NCBI GenBank assembly: GCA_018663865.1
Contig: JABJPM010000017.1
Span: 1-42,346 of the forward strand
Origin: Candidatus Woesearchaeota archaeon
Lineage (GTDB): Archaea; Nanobdellota; Nanobdellia; SCGC-AAA011-G17; PNOQ01
Length of the DNA: 42,346 bases
Direction: 5' to 3'
Part shown: piece after piece, positions 34,326-41,056 of the stretch
Layout of the letters: each line of letters starts with the position of its first letter
How positions within the stretch are numbered: the stretch's first letter is position 1
The notes under the pieces: generated by a model
The model's database searches: none
What the model was told of the DNA's origin: nothing
The model's input: only the letters and a program-made list of their open reading frames with translations
Program-made: the position numbers and the translations under genes

Positions 34326-35536
34326 ATACTGAGCCACCCACGCAATTGAGAAATTAATCCAGGTATACTTGACTGCGGCATGGCAAGACCAATTTCCTTT
34401 GTACGCCCATATCGCCCCTTACTAATAACTTTAGCATTGATTATACCCAACATGTCTAATTCTGCAATTAGGTCTGACAATCTCCTTTGTGTTAAAGGTT
34501 TTAATCCGCATTTTATGCAGAGGTTCATATATACCTCATATACATCTCCAGTAAAAAATTTCTCATTACCTTTTTTTTCATATAGATCAAAAATCGCCAA
34601 TAAAGTTAATTGTGATTGTTTAGGCAAGGTATTTATTACCTCTACAACTAAATCATTTTCTATTTTTGATTCAGCCTCATCAATATGCACTATATCCACT
34701 TTCAAATCATTTTTTCGTTCAGCTAGCTCCCCTGCAACCCTCAATAGATCTAAGGCCCTCCTGGCATCACCATGCTCCCTTGCGGCATAGGCAGCACATT
34801 TTTCAATTACTCCCTCAGAGATAGAGCCATCTTTGAATGCACCTTTTGATCTTTCAAGTAAAATATCTTGCAATTGTAATGCATTATATGATGGAAAATT
34901 TAAATCCTCCTCTGCGAGAGAAGATTTTATTCTCGGATCAAGATCGTTTGCAAACCGGAGATCGTTTGATACCCCTACAAATGTCACCTGAGTATTTTTT
35001 AATTCTGCATTCATCCGGGTTAAATTATAGAGAATTTCATCTCCTGCCTTTTTTACTAGTTGATCAATTTCATCAAGAATTAAAATTATTTGATTAGGGC
35101 CAGCCTCAATATTTTTTATGAATAATCGGTAGACTTCATCAGTAGGTAATCCTGTGACAGGAATATTCTTTTGCCCAAACTCTCTAGCCAAACTAGCAAT
35201 GAGCCTATATTCTGTATCTGCAACCCTTTTTAATTTACAATTAATATAAACTACTTTTAAGGGTAAATCCTTACTATTGGAAATCTCCCTAAGATTATTT
35301 GTTACATGCAATACTGACAAAGTTTTTCCAGTACCAGTTTTACCATATAGAAATAAATTTGAAGGTTTCTCATTTCTAAGTACTGGGGCAAGGACACCTG
35401 CAATCTCATTAATCTGCTCATCCCTGTGAGGGATAGTGTCCGGAGTATAACTTGTTTGCAAAATCTTTTTATTTTTGAAAATCGATTCTTTTCCAAGGTA
35501 ATCTTCAAAAAAATTTTTTATCCCATCTTTTGTCAT
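34322..35536 (-). CDS. cdc6: Origin-binding initiator Orc1/Cdc6
   Basis: A 404-residue AAA initiator. Walker A is GKTGTGKT (about 60-67), Walker B is ILILDEIDQL, and sensor motifs lie around GVSNDLRF. The C-terminal winged helix (about 320-404) binds origin DNA and includes LTQRRLSDLIAELDMLGII. ATG 35536 is chosen over an upstream TTG at 35548. It is the first gene of orc1/cdc6-DP1-DP2 and stands next to an origin-like region that it probably binds. Confidence 0.96.
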   Translation of the reverse strand: MTKDGIKNFFEDYLGKESIFKNKKILQTSYTPDTIPHRDEQINEIAGVLAPVLRNEKPSNLFLYGKTGTGKTLSVLHVTNNLREISNSKDLPLKVVYINCKLKRVADTEYRLIASLAREFGQKNIPVTGLPTDEVYRLFIKNIEAGPNQIILILDEIDQLVKKAGDEILYNLTRMNAELKNTQVTFVGVSNDLRFANDLDPRIKSSLAEEDLNFPSYNALQLQDILLERSKGAFKDGSISEGVIEKCAAYAAREHGDARRALDLLRVAGELAERKNDLKVDIVHIDEAESKIENDLVVEVINTLPKQSQLTLLAIFDLYEKKGNEKFFTGDVYEVYMNLCIKCGLKPLTQRRLSDLIAELDMLGIINAKVISKGRYGRTKEIGLAMPQSSIPGLISQLRGWLSI

Positions 35537-35597
35537 TTTATTTTTCAAAATAGAAAATATCTATTTAAACATTGTTATATTTGAAAATAGACTCCTA

Positions 35598-35617
35598 GCC
35601 CTTCATTTCCTTTGGAA
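35598..35617 (-). other. ORB-like element 2
   Basis: Minus strand reads TTCCAAAGGAAATGAAGGGC. It fits the ORB plan of a TTCC-nn-GGAAA dyad followed by a spacer and a G string. The G string is short (three G). It points towards orc1/cdc6. Confidence 0.65.
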
Positions 35618-35686
35618 CAATAAATTTAGAAAAAAGCATACCCTTGAATTTTTATTTCTAGTAGAAAAATGCCCTGAATACAATTG

Positions 35687-35742
35687 AAATATATATACTA
35701 TATAATATATTTATATAATATATATATAATATAATAATAAAA
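35687..35742. repeat. AT-only tract, possible DNA unwinding element
   Basis: About 56 nt of alternating TATA/ATAATA sequence with a single C. It would melt easily and lies between the two ORB-like elements. Confidence 0.65.
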
Positions 35743-35812
35743 CTTAAAAACAAAAATTTAATTAAAAATTAAAAATTTTTCAAATATATGCCAATACAAA
35801 CCTCCTACTGCC

Positions 35813-35850
35813 ATAATAATATAATATAATATAATATAATATAATTATTA
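35813..35850. repeat. ATAAT tandem repeat
   Basis: Five exact ATAAT units (35821-35845) with further partial units on either side. It is within the candidate origin. Confidence 0.85.
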
Positions 35851-35857
35851 TCGAAGA

Positions 35858-35890
35858 TAAAACAAAAACAAAAACAAAAACAAAAAAATA
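35858..35890. repeat. AAAAAC tandem repeat
   Basis: Four tandem six-base units of five A and one C, ending in an A run. This strand asymmetry stands out inside the candidate origin. Confidence 0.8.
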
Positions 35891-35926
35891 AAATGGACTC
35901 CATTAGAAATTTTAATAATTAAACAT

Positions 35927-35955
35927 CTCCACTGGCAACAAAGGTCCGGGGGGGT
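35927..35955 (+). other. ORB-like element 1 with long G string
   Basis: CTCCACTGGCAACAAAGG is followed by TCC and seven G (35948-35954), then T. The dyad-like CTCCACTGG core plus AAC and a downstream G string match the archaeal ORB layout. The G run is conspicuous in DNA this AT-rich. Confidence 0.7.
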
Positions 35956-35965
35956 AAACCATAAT

Positions 35966-35973
35966 TTTATATA
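35966..35973 (+). promoter_or_regulatory. TATA box next to the origin
   Basis: TTTATATA is centred 26.5 nt before ATG 35996, giving a leaderless start. Confidence 0.55.
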
Positions 35974-35995
35974 TTAATTAAAATATTAATAATAT

Positions 35996-36289
35996 ATGAA
36001 TCTAATAATGTTACTAATTATTGTAGGGATCACAATCTTTGTATTAGAAATGGCAAAACATGTAGTATTCAAATCATTCTCAAAAACAATGATAATGATC
36101 ATAATGGTTTTAGGTGTTTTTTTTGTGATAATTGCAACACTATATAGCCAAAATGATATAGAAACTGATAATCCTGCCATAATCTCTGGCGCAGCAATAA
36201 TAAATACATTAAACGAAGACGGATATTTTGAAAATTTAAATGAAAAATTTGAAGGGATAAAACAAGATCTAAGTGACTCATTTAGTTAG
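35996..36289 (+). CDS. Small two-helix membrane protein
   Basis: A 97-residue protein with two hydrophobic segments (about 1-18 and 31-50), then a polar, acidic C-terminal tail predicted helical (GYFENLNEKFEGIKQDL). It starts at ATG 35996 by TATA spacing. No family recognised. It is the first gene to the right of the candidate origin. Confidence 0.7.
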   Translation: MNLIMLLIIVGITIFVLEMAKHVVFKSFSKTMIMIIMVLGVFFVIIATLYSQNDIETDNPAIISGAAIINTLNEDGYFENLNEKFEGIKQDLSDSFS

Positions 36290-36345
36290 GAAATTTTTAT
36301 AAACATATGCCTAATTACAATATATAATAAGGAGGATTGCCCAAA

Positions 36346-36606
36346 ATGGTTGATGATAAAAAATATGCAAAACAAATTTTAGGGAAAGTGGTAGTGAGTA
36401 AGGCCGGAAAAAGATTCGGAGAAGTAGGTAATTTAGTTTTTGAAACAAGGACTGGAGAATTATTACAAATTATCTTAAAAAATCCAACTGGTTTTACAGA
36501 AGGATTGGATTTAGAAAAAGATGCCACTGGAAATCTATTAATACCTCATAGCTCCGTCATAGCAGTAGGGGATTTTATAGTAGTAGCGGAAGAAGATATA
36601 ATCTAG
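36346..36606 (+). CDS. PRC-barrel domain protein
   Basis: An 86-residue protein: AKQILGKVVVSKAGKRFGEVGNLVFETRTGELLQIIL then HSSVIAVGDFIVVAEEDII. This is the standard single PRC-barrel pattern, better conserved than the one at 20702. GGAGG (36331-36335) precedes the ATG by 10 nt, and an upstream TTG beside it was rejected as start. A TATA-like box near 36297 predicts a leader of about 20 nt. Archaeal single-domain PRC-barrel proteins include CdpB-type division factors; the role here is not proven. Confidence 0.88.
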   Translation: MVDDKKYAKQILGKVVVSKAGKRFGEVGNLVFETRTGELLQIILKNPTGFTEGLDLEKDATGNLLIPHSSVIAVGDFIVVAEEDII

Positions 36607-36649
36607 AAAGTTTTATAAATAACATGATAACATCAGGAAGGTGATAACA

Positions 36650-37054
36650 ATGTCAATAGTAGGATTCAATTTTGAAAAAATAATGGTAGAAAAAAAGAAT
36701 AAGGTTAGCTCTAATTTGAAAATCAAGAGCAATCTATCAATAGTGGACATAGAGAAAGAAAACTTGAATTTAACAAGTGCAGGAGATGTATTAAAATTCA
36801 ATTTCGAATATGGAGTGGATTACGAACCAGAGATTGGGAAAATTGTCCTAAATGGTAATTTATTATATATGGAAGATCCAGAAAATATTAAAAAAATATT
36901 GGAAGATTGGAAAAAAGATAAAAAATTGCCCAAACCATTAATGGCACAAATATTCAATACCATTTTGGCAAAGAGTAATATCAAAGCACTTTCCTTGACT
37001 CAAGAGGTTAATCTGCCACCGCATATAAAATTACCAATTTTAAAGAATAAATAA
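36650..37054 (+). CDS. Conserved-looking cytosolic protein, function unknown
   Basis: A 134-residue protein starting MSIVGFNFEKIMVEKK. Beta strands alternate through the first 75 residues, then a helix (EDPENIKKILEDWKKD), a second helix (LMAQIFNTILAKSNIKALSL) and a closing LPPHIKLPIL motif. The strand-then-helix order loosely recalls SecB-like folds, but I cannot support that assignment. ATG 36650 has AGGTGAT just upstream. No membrane segment is present. Confidence 0.75.
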   Translation: MSIVGFNFEKIMVEKKNKVSSNLKIKSNLSIVDIEKENLNLTSAGDVLKFNFEYGVDYEPEIGKIVLNGNLLYMEDPENIKKILEDWKKDKKLPKPLMAQIFNTILAKSNIKALSLTQEVNLPPHIKLPILKNK

Positions 37055-37058
37055 ATTT

Positions 37059-37166
37059 TTAAAAAAAATCATTTAATGATTTTATTTCTTTTTCTTTTTC
37101 TAATGCGTCTTCCCAACAACATTTCTCACTATCCATTATTTTCAACACGGTCAATTCTCTATTCAT
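37059..37166 (-). CDS. Possible 35-residue protein
   Basis: Translated directly: MNRELTVLKIMDSEKCCWED, then ALEKEKEIKSLNDFF. It is polar and helical with a Cys-Cys pair, and sits convergent to the preceding gene with a 4-nt gap. There is no clear ribosome binding site. The rest of the gap to 37334 holds nothing I can name besides the TATA box of the next gene. Confidence 0.3.
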   Translation of the reverse strand: MNRELTVLKIMDSEKCCWEDALEKEKEIKSLNDFF

Positions 37167-37304
37167 ATTATAAATTTTAATTATACATTTAAATATATTG
37201 ATGCCATAAATAATATTCTTTGCCACATGTATTTTCTATCCCGATACCACTACAAAATTATTTTGGCAATTTTTCTTTTTAGTTGTAACAACACATATAG
37301 AAAG

Positions 37305-37312
37305 GTATATAA
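37305..37312 (+). promoter_or_regulatory. TATA box
   Basis: GTATATAA is centred 26.5 nt before ATG 37335. Confidence 0.55.
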
Positions 37313-37334
37313 TCCTAAATTATATTAAAGTAAT

Positions 37335-38024
37335 ATGGCAATCACAACAATAATTATTTTAACAATATTATTATTTATTTTTTACAAGATAACACATATA
37401 ATCTGGAAAGCAATAATATATACTTTGATTATATTGCTCGTTATCATGGGGACTACAACATATCTGGTGTATAATGATGTTCAAAAAATAATATCTGATG
37501 ACAAAATTATTATTATTTCAAATGAAAATGAAGTTTTAACCGGGGCAATATTTTCGAATAACAATGAAAAGATGACATATTTGGATCAAAACGAGATTGA
37601 CAATTATTCGATATTATTGGGACAAGGGAATATGGGTGCAATAAAAGGTGAAAAATACATCTTAGCAAGGTTAGATATTTCTAATTTATCTGACATGGGG
37701 AATATTAGTTATTCAAACATAACGATGAATCTTGATGAAGTAAAACAATTAATGTTGGCAAGAACTCTCGACGAATTCCCAATTAATTTTAATGATTTAT
37801 CGGAATTTGAGGATGATCAAGTTTTAGAGGATACTGATAAATTGATAAAATGCAAAATGCGCCTTTCAATGCTATTGATGAGGGGGATGATGGTAAAAAG
37901 CATACTATTTGATAATTTATCAATATATCCTGAACGAATAACCTCGAAACTAATTGAAGAATTTCCAAAAATATCTCTGTTGGCAAAAAATAAACTGGAC
38001 GAACATACATTAAAAAATGGATGA
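37335..38024 (+). CDS. Membrane protein preceding the JAMM protein
   Basis: A 229-residue protein with two N-terminal hydrophobic segments (about 3-17 and 23-46) and a roughly 180-residue polar domain of mixed strands and helices. No family recognised. Its 3' end overlaps the JAMM-domain gene by 8 nt. That suggests the two are made together and may form a membrane complex or regulator-enzyme pair. The start is leaderless by TATA spacing. Confidence 0.75.
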   Translation: MAITTIIILTILLFIFYKITHIIWKAIIYTLIILLVIMGTTTYLVYNDVQKIISDDKIIIISNENEVLTGAIFSNNNEKMTYLDQNEIDNYSILLGQGNMGAIKGEKYILARLDISNLSDMGNISYSNITMNLDEVKQLMLARTLDEFPINFNDLSEFEDDQVLEDTDKLIKCKMRLSMLLMRGMMVKSILFDNLSIYPERITSKLIEEFPKISLLAKNKLDEHTLKNG

Positions 38025-38550
38025 TCTGTCAATAATCTCGGATGACGGGGAATATCAAACAATAAACAAAAGGAAGAAAAAGATAATGGGCCTAACAATT
38101 ATCTTATTAATTAGTTCTTATTTTTTATTGGGCAATGCCGCATTCCCATTTCTGGCAAGCATGTCCGAATCAATTGAAATAGATAACAATAGGATACACG
38201 TCGGGCCCAATCTAACAATAATATTTGAGGACAACACCTATGGGGTCATTCAAAATATGTACTTGCAAAGCCAATCAGTAGAATTTGCAGTATGTCTATT
38301 CGGGGATGTCCGTGGTGGAAATTACATTATCGATGAAGTGTATGCGCCTCAAGCAATCGATCAATCATTCAATCACATAAAATTTAAATCTTGCCCCCTA
38401 GATACATTGATACTGTTACACTCTCACCCTCATAAGAAGTGTATAGCATCCAATCAAGACATAAATACTTTACAAACAATAAAAGAAAGGAATAATGATT
38501 CTCTAATAGTGGTCATGTGCGACACCAATAAATTTTCAGTTTATGATTAA
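38017..38550 (+). CDS. Membrane-anchored JAMM/MPN-domain isopeptidase-like protein
   Basis: A 177-residue protein. A short N-terminal tail and one membrane segment (24-42) precede an MPN-type domain. The zinc site is complete: Glu89 (VEFAVCLFG) and HSH-x7-SxxD (His135, His137, Ser145, Asp148 in HSHPHKKCIASNQD). This is the catalytic form of the JAMM motif, shared by deubiquitinase-like and RadC/JAB proteins. It should hydrolyse isopeptide or peptide bonds, but the substrate is unknown. A SAMP/ubiquitin-like system is a known partner type in archaea; no such modifier is seen in this window. Confidence 0.83.
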   Translation: MDDLSIISDDGEYQTINKRKKKIMGLTIILLISSYFLLGNAAFPFLASMSESIEIDNNRIHVGPNLTIIFEDNTYGVIQNMYLQSQSVEFAVCLFGDVRGGNYIIDEVYAPQAIDQSFNHIKFKSCPLDTLILLHSHPHKKCIASNQDINTLQTIKERNNDSLIVVMCDTNKFSVYD

Positions 38551-38571
38551 CAAATCCTTCTAACCGAATAA

Positions 38572-38579
38572 CTTAAATA
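38572..38579 (+). promoter_or_regulatory. TATA-like box
   Basis: CTTAAATA is centred 25.5 nt before ATG 38601 and excludes the GTG at 38580 as start. Confidence 0.5.
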
Positions 38580-38600
38580 GTGGTATTGAAAACAAGGTAT

Positions 38601-38876
38601 ATGCCAAAAATAAGCGATAAAAAAATAGAAAGAATAAAAGAAGGAATAATCTCTTACCTTTATGATCACCCTGCAAAACCATTATTTACTTCTCAAATAG
38701 CGGAAGAAATGATAAGGGACGAGGAATTTATTTTGAGATTGTTGAATGAGCTCTATGCTTCAAAATTAATAAAAAAAATATCTTCAAATTCAAAAGGAAA
38801 GGAATTTTTATCGAGGAGAAAATGGACCTTAAGGGCAGAAGTATATACAAAATATAGTGAATTGGTAAATAACTAA
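38601..38876 (+). CDS. Winged-helix DNA-binding protein
   Basis: A 91-residue protein. The pattern KISDKKIERIKEGIISYLYDHPAKPLFTSQIAEEMIRDEEFILRLLNEL ... LIKKISS is a winged helix. It has a helix 1, a FTSQIAEEM helix 2, a recognition helix (EEFILRLLNELYASKLI) and then the wing. The basic C-terminus (SRRKWTLRAEVYTKY) may contact DNA. It is probably a small transcriptional regulator. It lies between the JAMM gene and the iteron-like tract, either of which could be its target. Confidence 0.8.
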   Translation: MPKISDKKIERIKEGIISYLYDHPAKPLFTSQIAEEMIRDEEFILRLLNELYASKLIKKISSNSKGKEFLSRRKWTLRAEVYTKYSELVNN

Positions 38877-39174
38877 TTAGTTATATTTCTCACTTTATTT
38901 CTTTTGTTAATCAATTGCTTCTTGAGAGATTCAATTCATTACTAATCAATAACCGATCAATCAATCACCAATCAATCACTAATTAATCACTAATTAATCA
39001 CGCACCATGGATACTCATATTTACTTGCCTAATCAACATAAAACTAGATCAAACGTTCTTATTTTCTGGCTTTCTCACAAATACACTTAGAAATCGGGCC
39101 TAACTTTCACTTAATACATATATTAATCTCATAAAACTATAAAAATGAACCCTCACTCTTTATTTTTGAGATAG
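38877..39174. other. Gene-free region with iteron-like repeats and a promoter
   Basis: 298 nt without a gene. It contains the CAC-AATCAAT repeats at 38955-39001, then ordinary AT-rich DNA, and a TATA-like AACTATAAAA element around 39136-39145 serving ATG 39175 with an approximately 10-nt leader. No RNA gene or ORF is evident. Confidence 0.6.
38955..39001. repeat. 11-bp iteron-like tandem repeat
   Basis: CACCAATCAAT (38966-38976) is followed by two exact CACTAATTAAT units (38977-38987, 38988-38998) and a partial CAC. GATCAATCAAT stands just before. The 11-bp period puts each unit on the same face of the helix. Related sequences recur inside the next gene. Confidence 0.8.
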
Positions 39175-39864
39175 ATGGATGAAAAAATTCTAAAAAAAGC
39201 TTTTGTAAAAGTAAAATCAGATATTGAAAATTTAAATAATAGGTTGGAAAATATTGAAAATACCCTGAATTTACTCATTTCTATCAAAAATAATCAAAAA
39301 AACACTAAAAACGATGGAAGTTCCAGTGGAAATGAAGGGGTCCGATCAATCAATCATTCAACAAACAATCAATCAATCACTAATCAATCACGTGCTGAGC
39401 ACAAAATCGGGCAGTATACCCCTCAAATAAGCCATAATTATGATAATTTGGAACGATCTGATCAATCACTGAGCAATCAATCACTGAGCAATCAATCCCT
39501 TTCTAAACACTCACTAAGCACTCAAAAATTAAATATTCAATCACTCAAGAAGGATCTAGAAAATCGATTTAATGCCCTCACTAGTCAAGAATTTCTAGTA
39601 TTTCTTACAATATATCAAATGGAGGAGGACCTTAAACGGCCAGTGACTTATAATGATCTATCTGAACGTTTAAACCTCACTTCTGGATGTATTAGGGGGT
39701 ATGTAAGTGCATTAATCAGGAAGAATTTACCCCTCACAAAGGCAAAAATAAACAACAGAACATTGACATTATCCATAAAATCTGATTTCAAAGAGTTAAA
39801 TCTCAAACAAAAATTAACAAATATCTACTATGATCAAGATCCAGATCAAACAAAACTATTTTAA
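39175..39864 (+). CDS. Coiled-coil plus winged-helix protein with Ser/Gln/Asn repeat linker
   Basis: A 229-residue protein. An N-terminal coiled coil (about 5-42) precedes a low-complexity linker with SLSNQ-type repeats (about 58-126). The C-terminal winged helix (about 133-205) reads SQEFLVFLTIYQMEEDLKRPVTYNDLSERLNLTSGCIRGYVSALIRKNLPL. The layout suggests a dimeric DNA-binding protein; it could be a transcription regulator or a plasmid-type replication or partition factor. Its layout, but not its sequence, is shared with the gene at 40042. Confidence 0.78.
   Translation: MDEKILKKAFVKVKSDIENLNNRLENIENTLNLLISIKNNQKNTKNDGSSSGNEGVRSINHSTNNQSITNQSRAEHKIGQYTPQISHNYDNLERSDQSLSNQSLSNQSLSKHSLSTQKLNIQSLKKDLENRFNALTSQEFLVFLTIYQMEEDLKRPVTYNDLSERLNLTSGCIRGYVSALIRKNLPLTKAKINNRTLTLSIKSDFKELNLKQKLTNIYYDQDPDQTKLF
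39343..39397 (+). repeat. In-gene copy of the AATCAAT repeat tract
   Basis: GATCAATCAATCA and AATCAATCACTAATCAATCA within the coding region closely match the intergenic tract at 38955-39001. Here they encode SINHS and NQSITNQS. Confidence 0.7.
39467..39496 (+). repeat. 15-bp direct repeat coding SLSNQ
   Basis: CACTGAGCAATCAAT occurs twice head to tail, with further diverged units downstream. Each encodes one SLSNQ-like pentapeptide. Confidence 0.85.
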
Positions 39865-39935
39865 TTATGATTTCTAGTAAAAATTATTAATTGTTGCTAA
39901 TAAATTATTCATCGTCGATAAAACTACAATATAAT

Positions 39936-40002
39936 CGTTCACCGAACGTTCGGTGAACGTTCACCGAACTGTCTATAGACGTCACCGAACGTTCGGTGAA
40001 CG
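39936..40002. promoter_or_regulatory. Triple palindromic operator upstream of a winged-helix gene
   Basis: The 18-bp palindrome TCACCGAACGTTCGGTGA occurs at 39939-39956 and 39982-39999. The left copy extends to a perfect 24-bp palindrome (39936-39959). A half copy TCACCGAAC lies between them at 39961-39969, so the three starts are 22 and 21 bp apart, two helical turns. A further 10-bp palindrome GTCTATAGAC (39971-39980) fills the gap. The cluster ends 11 nt before a TATA box, the position of a repressor or activator site. Confidence 0.85.
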
Positions 40003-40012
40003 ATGCAAAACG

Positions 40013-40020
40013 TTTATATA
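40013..40020 (+). promoter_or_regulatory. TATA box downstream of the palindromic operators
   Basis: TTTATATA is preceded by AAAACG (BRE-like) and centred 25.5 nt before ATG 40042. Confidence 0.65.
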
Positions 40021-40041
40021 GGGGTAATATCAAATATAGGT

Positions 40042-40641
40042 ATGTTTAATTTTTTTAAAAGAGGAAAAAATGATCCAAGGCTCGCTGAAACTATTTCAAC
40101 AATGCAGGAGAGTTTAAAAAAATCATTTACAAATATAAAGAAAGATTTTTCGATGATGGATGGCCATAATAAAACATTCCATGAAAAGCATGAAAAACAC
40201 ACAATTGATCATGGGGAGCATCGAAAAAATATCCAATTGCTTGGTGAGAGGTTAAAATCAATTGAAGAGTCACTGGGCATACTAAAGGAGATAGAAATAG
40301 TGAATGAGGAAGTGAGTGGCGAAGTTGAGGCAGATTTTGGAAATTTAGAGGATATGACTGGGGTATCTCAGAAAATATGTTATGTTCTAGCAGCATTACA
40401 AAAAGAGAACAAAGGCATGGTGACCCTAAAAACCCTTGCAGAAGAAATGTATCCTGGAAAAGAGTATGCAAAAATTAGGTCAACAATATCGCAGTATACT
40501 ACGGAGTTAGAAGAATTGGGCTATGTCCAAAAAAAGAAAAAAGGAAAACAAGTATACATCAAATCTACTGAAAAAAACCCATTTCTAAGTGAGAAGTTAA
40601 CTCCGAAAAAGGTAACAAAAAAAATCAAAATAAAAAAATAA
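40042..40641 (+). CDS. Coiled-coil plus winged-helix regulator-like protein
   Basis: A 199-residue protein, MFNFFKRGKNDPRLAET. A helical, His-rich coiled coil (about 15-80) is followed by a short acidic linker and a winged helix (about 107-165: KICYVLAALQKENKGMVTLKTLAEEMYPGKEYAKIRSTISQYTTELEELGYV). The C-terminus is strongly basic (KKVTKKIKIKK). ATG 40042 rather than 40003 is the start, since the TATA box lies between them. The operator palindromes just upstream suggest strict control, possibly by this protein itself. Confidence 0.82.
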   Translation: MFNFFKRGKNDPRLAETISTMQESLKKSFTNIKKDFSMMDGHNKTFHEKHEKHTIDHGEHRKNIQLLGERLKSIEESLGILKEIEIVNEEVSGEVEADFGNLEDMTGVSQKICYVLAALQKENKGMVTLKTLAEEMYPGKEYAKIRSTISQYTTELEELGYVQKKKKGKQVYIKSTEKNPFLSEKLTPKKVTKKIKIKK

Positions 40642-40642
40642 T

Positions 40643-40840
40643 ATGGTAAGAACAAAGAAAAAAGGAAAAAATAGGAAATATGTTTTTTCATTTGAGGATC
40701 CAGTAAACTTAATGTTGCATTTTATAGGGTTAATCATAATCATTTATGGGGCTTGGTTCCATAATGTTGCTTGGGCAGTTACAGGATTCATTCCAATGTT
40801 GGTTGGAGATTTATGGTTAAAAATACATTCAAAAGTCTAA
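40643..40840 (+). CDS. Small two-helix membrane protein
   Basis: A 65-residue protein with a basic N-terminus (MVRTKKKGKNRKY) and two hydrophobic segments (about 22-38 and 44-58). It starts one base after the stop of the winged-helix gene, so the two form an operon. No family recognised. Confidence 0.75.
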   Translation: MVRTKKKGKNRKYVFSFEDPVNLMLHFIGLIIIIYGAWFHNVAWAVTGFIPMLVGDLWLKIHSKV

Positions 40841-40947
40841 AAACTTTAATCAAATCTTAATACTTTATTTTTATGCATCCATAATAAATCTTTTTTCCAC
40901 ACTGTACAAATTAAGTTTATTGGATTAGTTTTCAACTTTTAATTTCC

Positions 40948-40961
40948 AATGGCGTGCCATT
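40948..40961. repeat. Short inverted repeat in a gene-free gap
   Basis: AATGGC and GCCATT are separated by two bases. The surrounding gap (40841-41056) has no ORF or RNA gene I can support. Confidence 0.4.
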
Positions 40962-41056
40962 TAGATTATCTAACACATTTGAAAACAATTTATCATTCAA
41001 ATATTATCTTCTTAATTTTTCTAAAATAAAATATTTATTTACAAATCAATTATACA

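Larger units (their letters stand above)
35537..35995. other. Candidate chromosomal replication origin (oriC)
   Basis: A 459-nt gene-free stretch between orc1/cdc6 and a membrane-protein gene. Two origin-recognition-box-like elements in opposite orientation (35598-35617 minus, 35927-35955 plus) flank about 310 nt that contain almost pure A/T simple repeats (35687-35742, 35813-35850, 35858-35890). Archaeal origins commonly pair ORBs with an AT-rich unwinding element beside an orc1/cdc6 gene. The promoter of orc1/cdc6 (TTTAAATA-type box near 35567) and that of the next gene (35966-35973) are also here. Confidence 0.75.

Noticed and set aside
29319-35536. Inteins in DP2, DP1 or Orc1/Cdc6
   Set aside because: The proteins are colinear with their families; no splicing blocks are visible.
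36650-37054. SecB assignment
   Set aside because: Only a loose strand/helix resemblance; no diagnostic motif could be confirmed.
38955-39496. CRISPR-like array
   Set aside because: Units are 11-15 bp, contiguous without spacers, and partly protein-coding.
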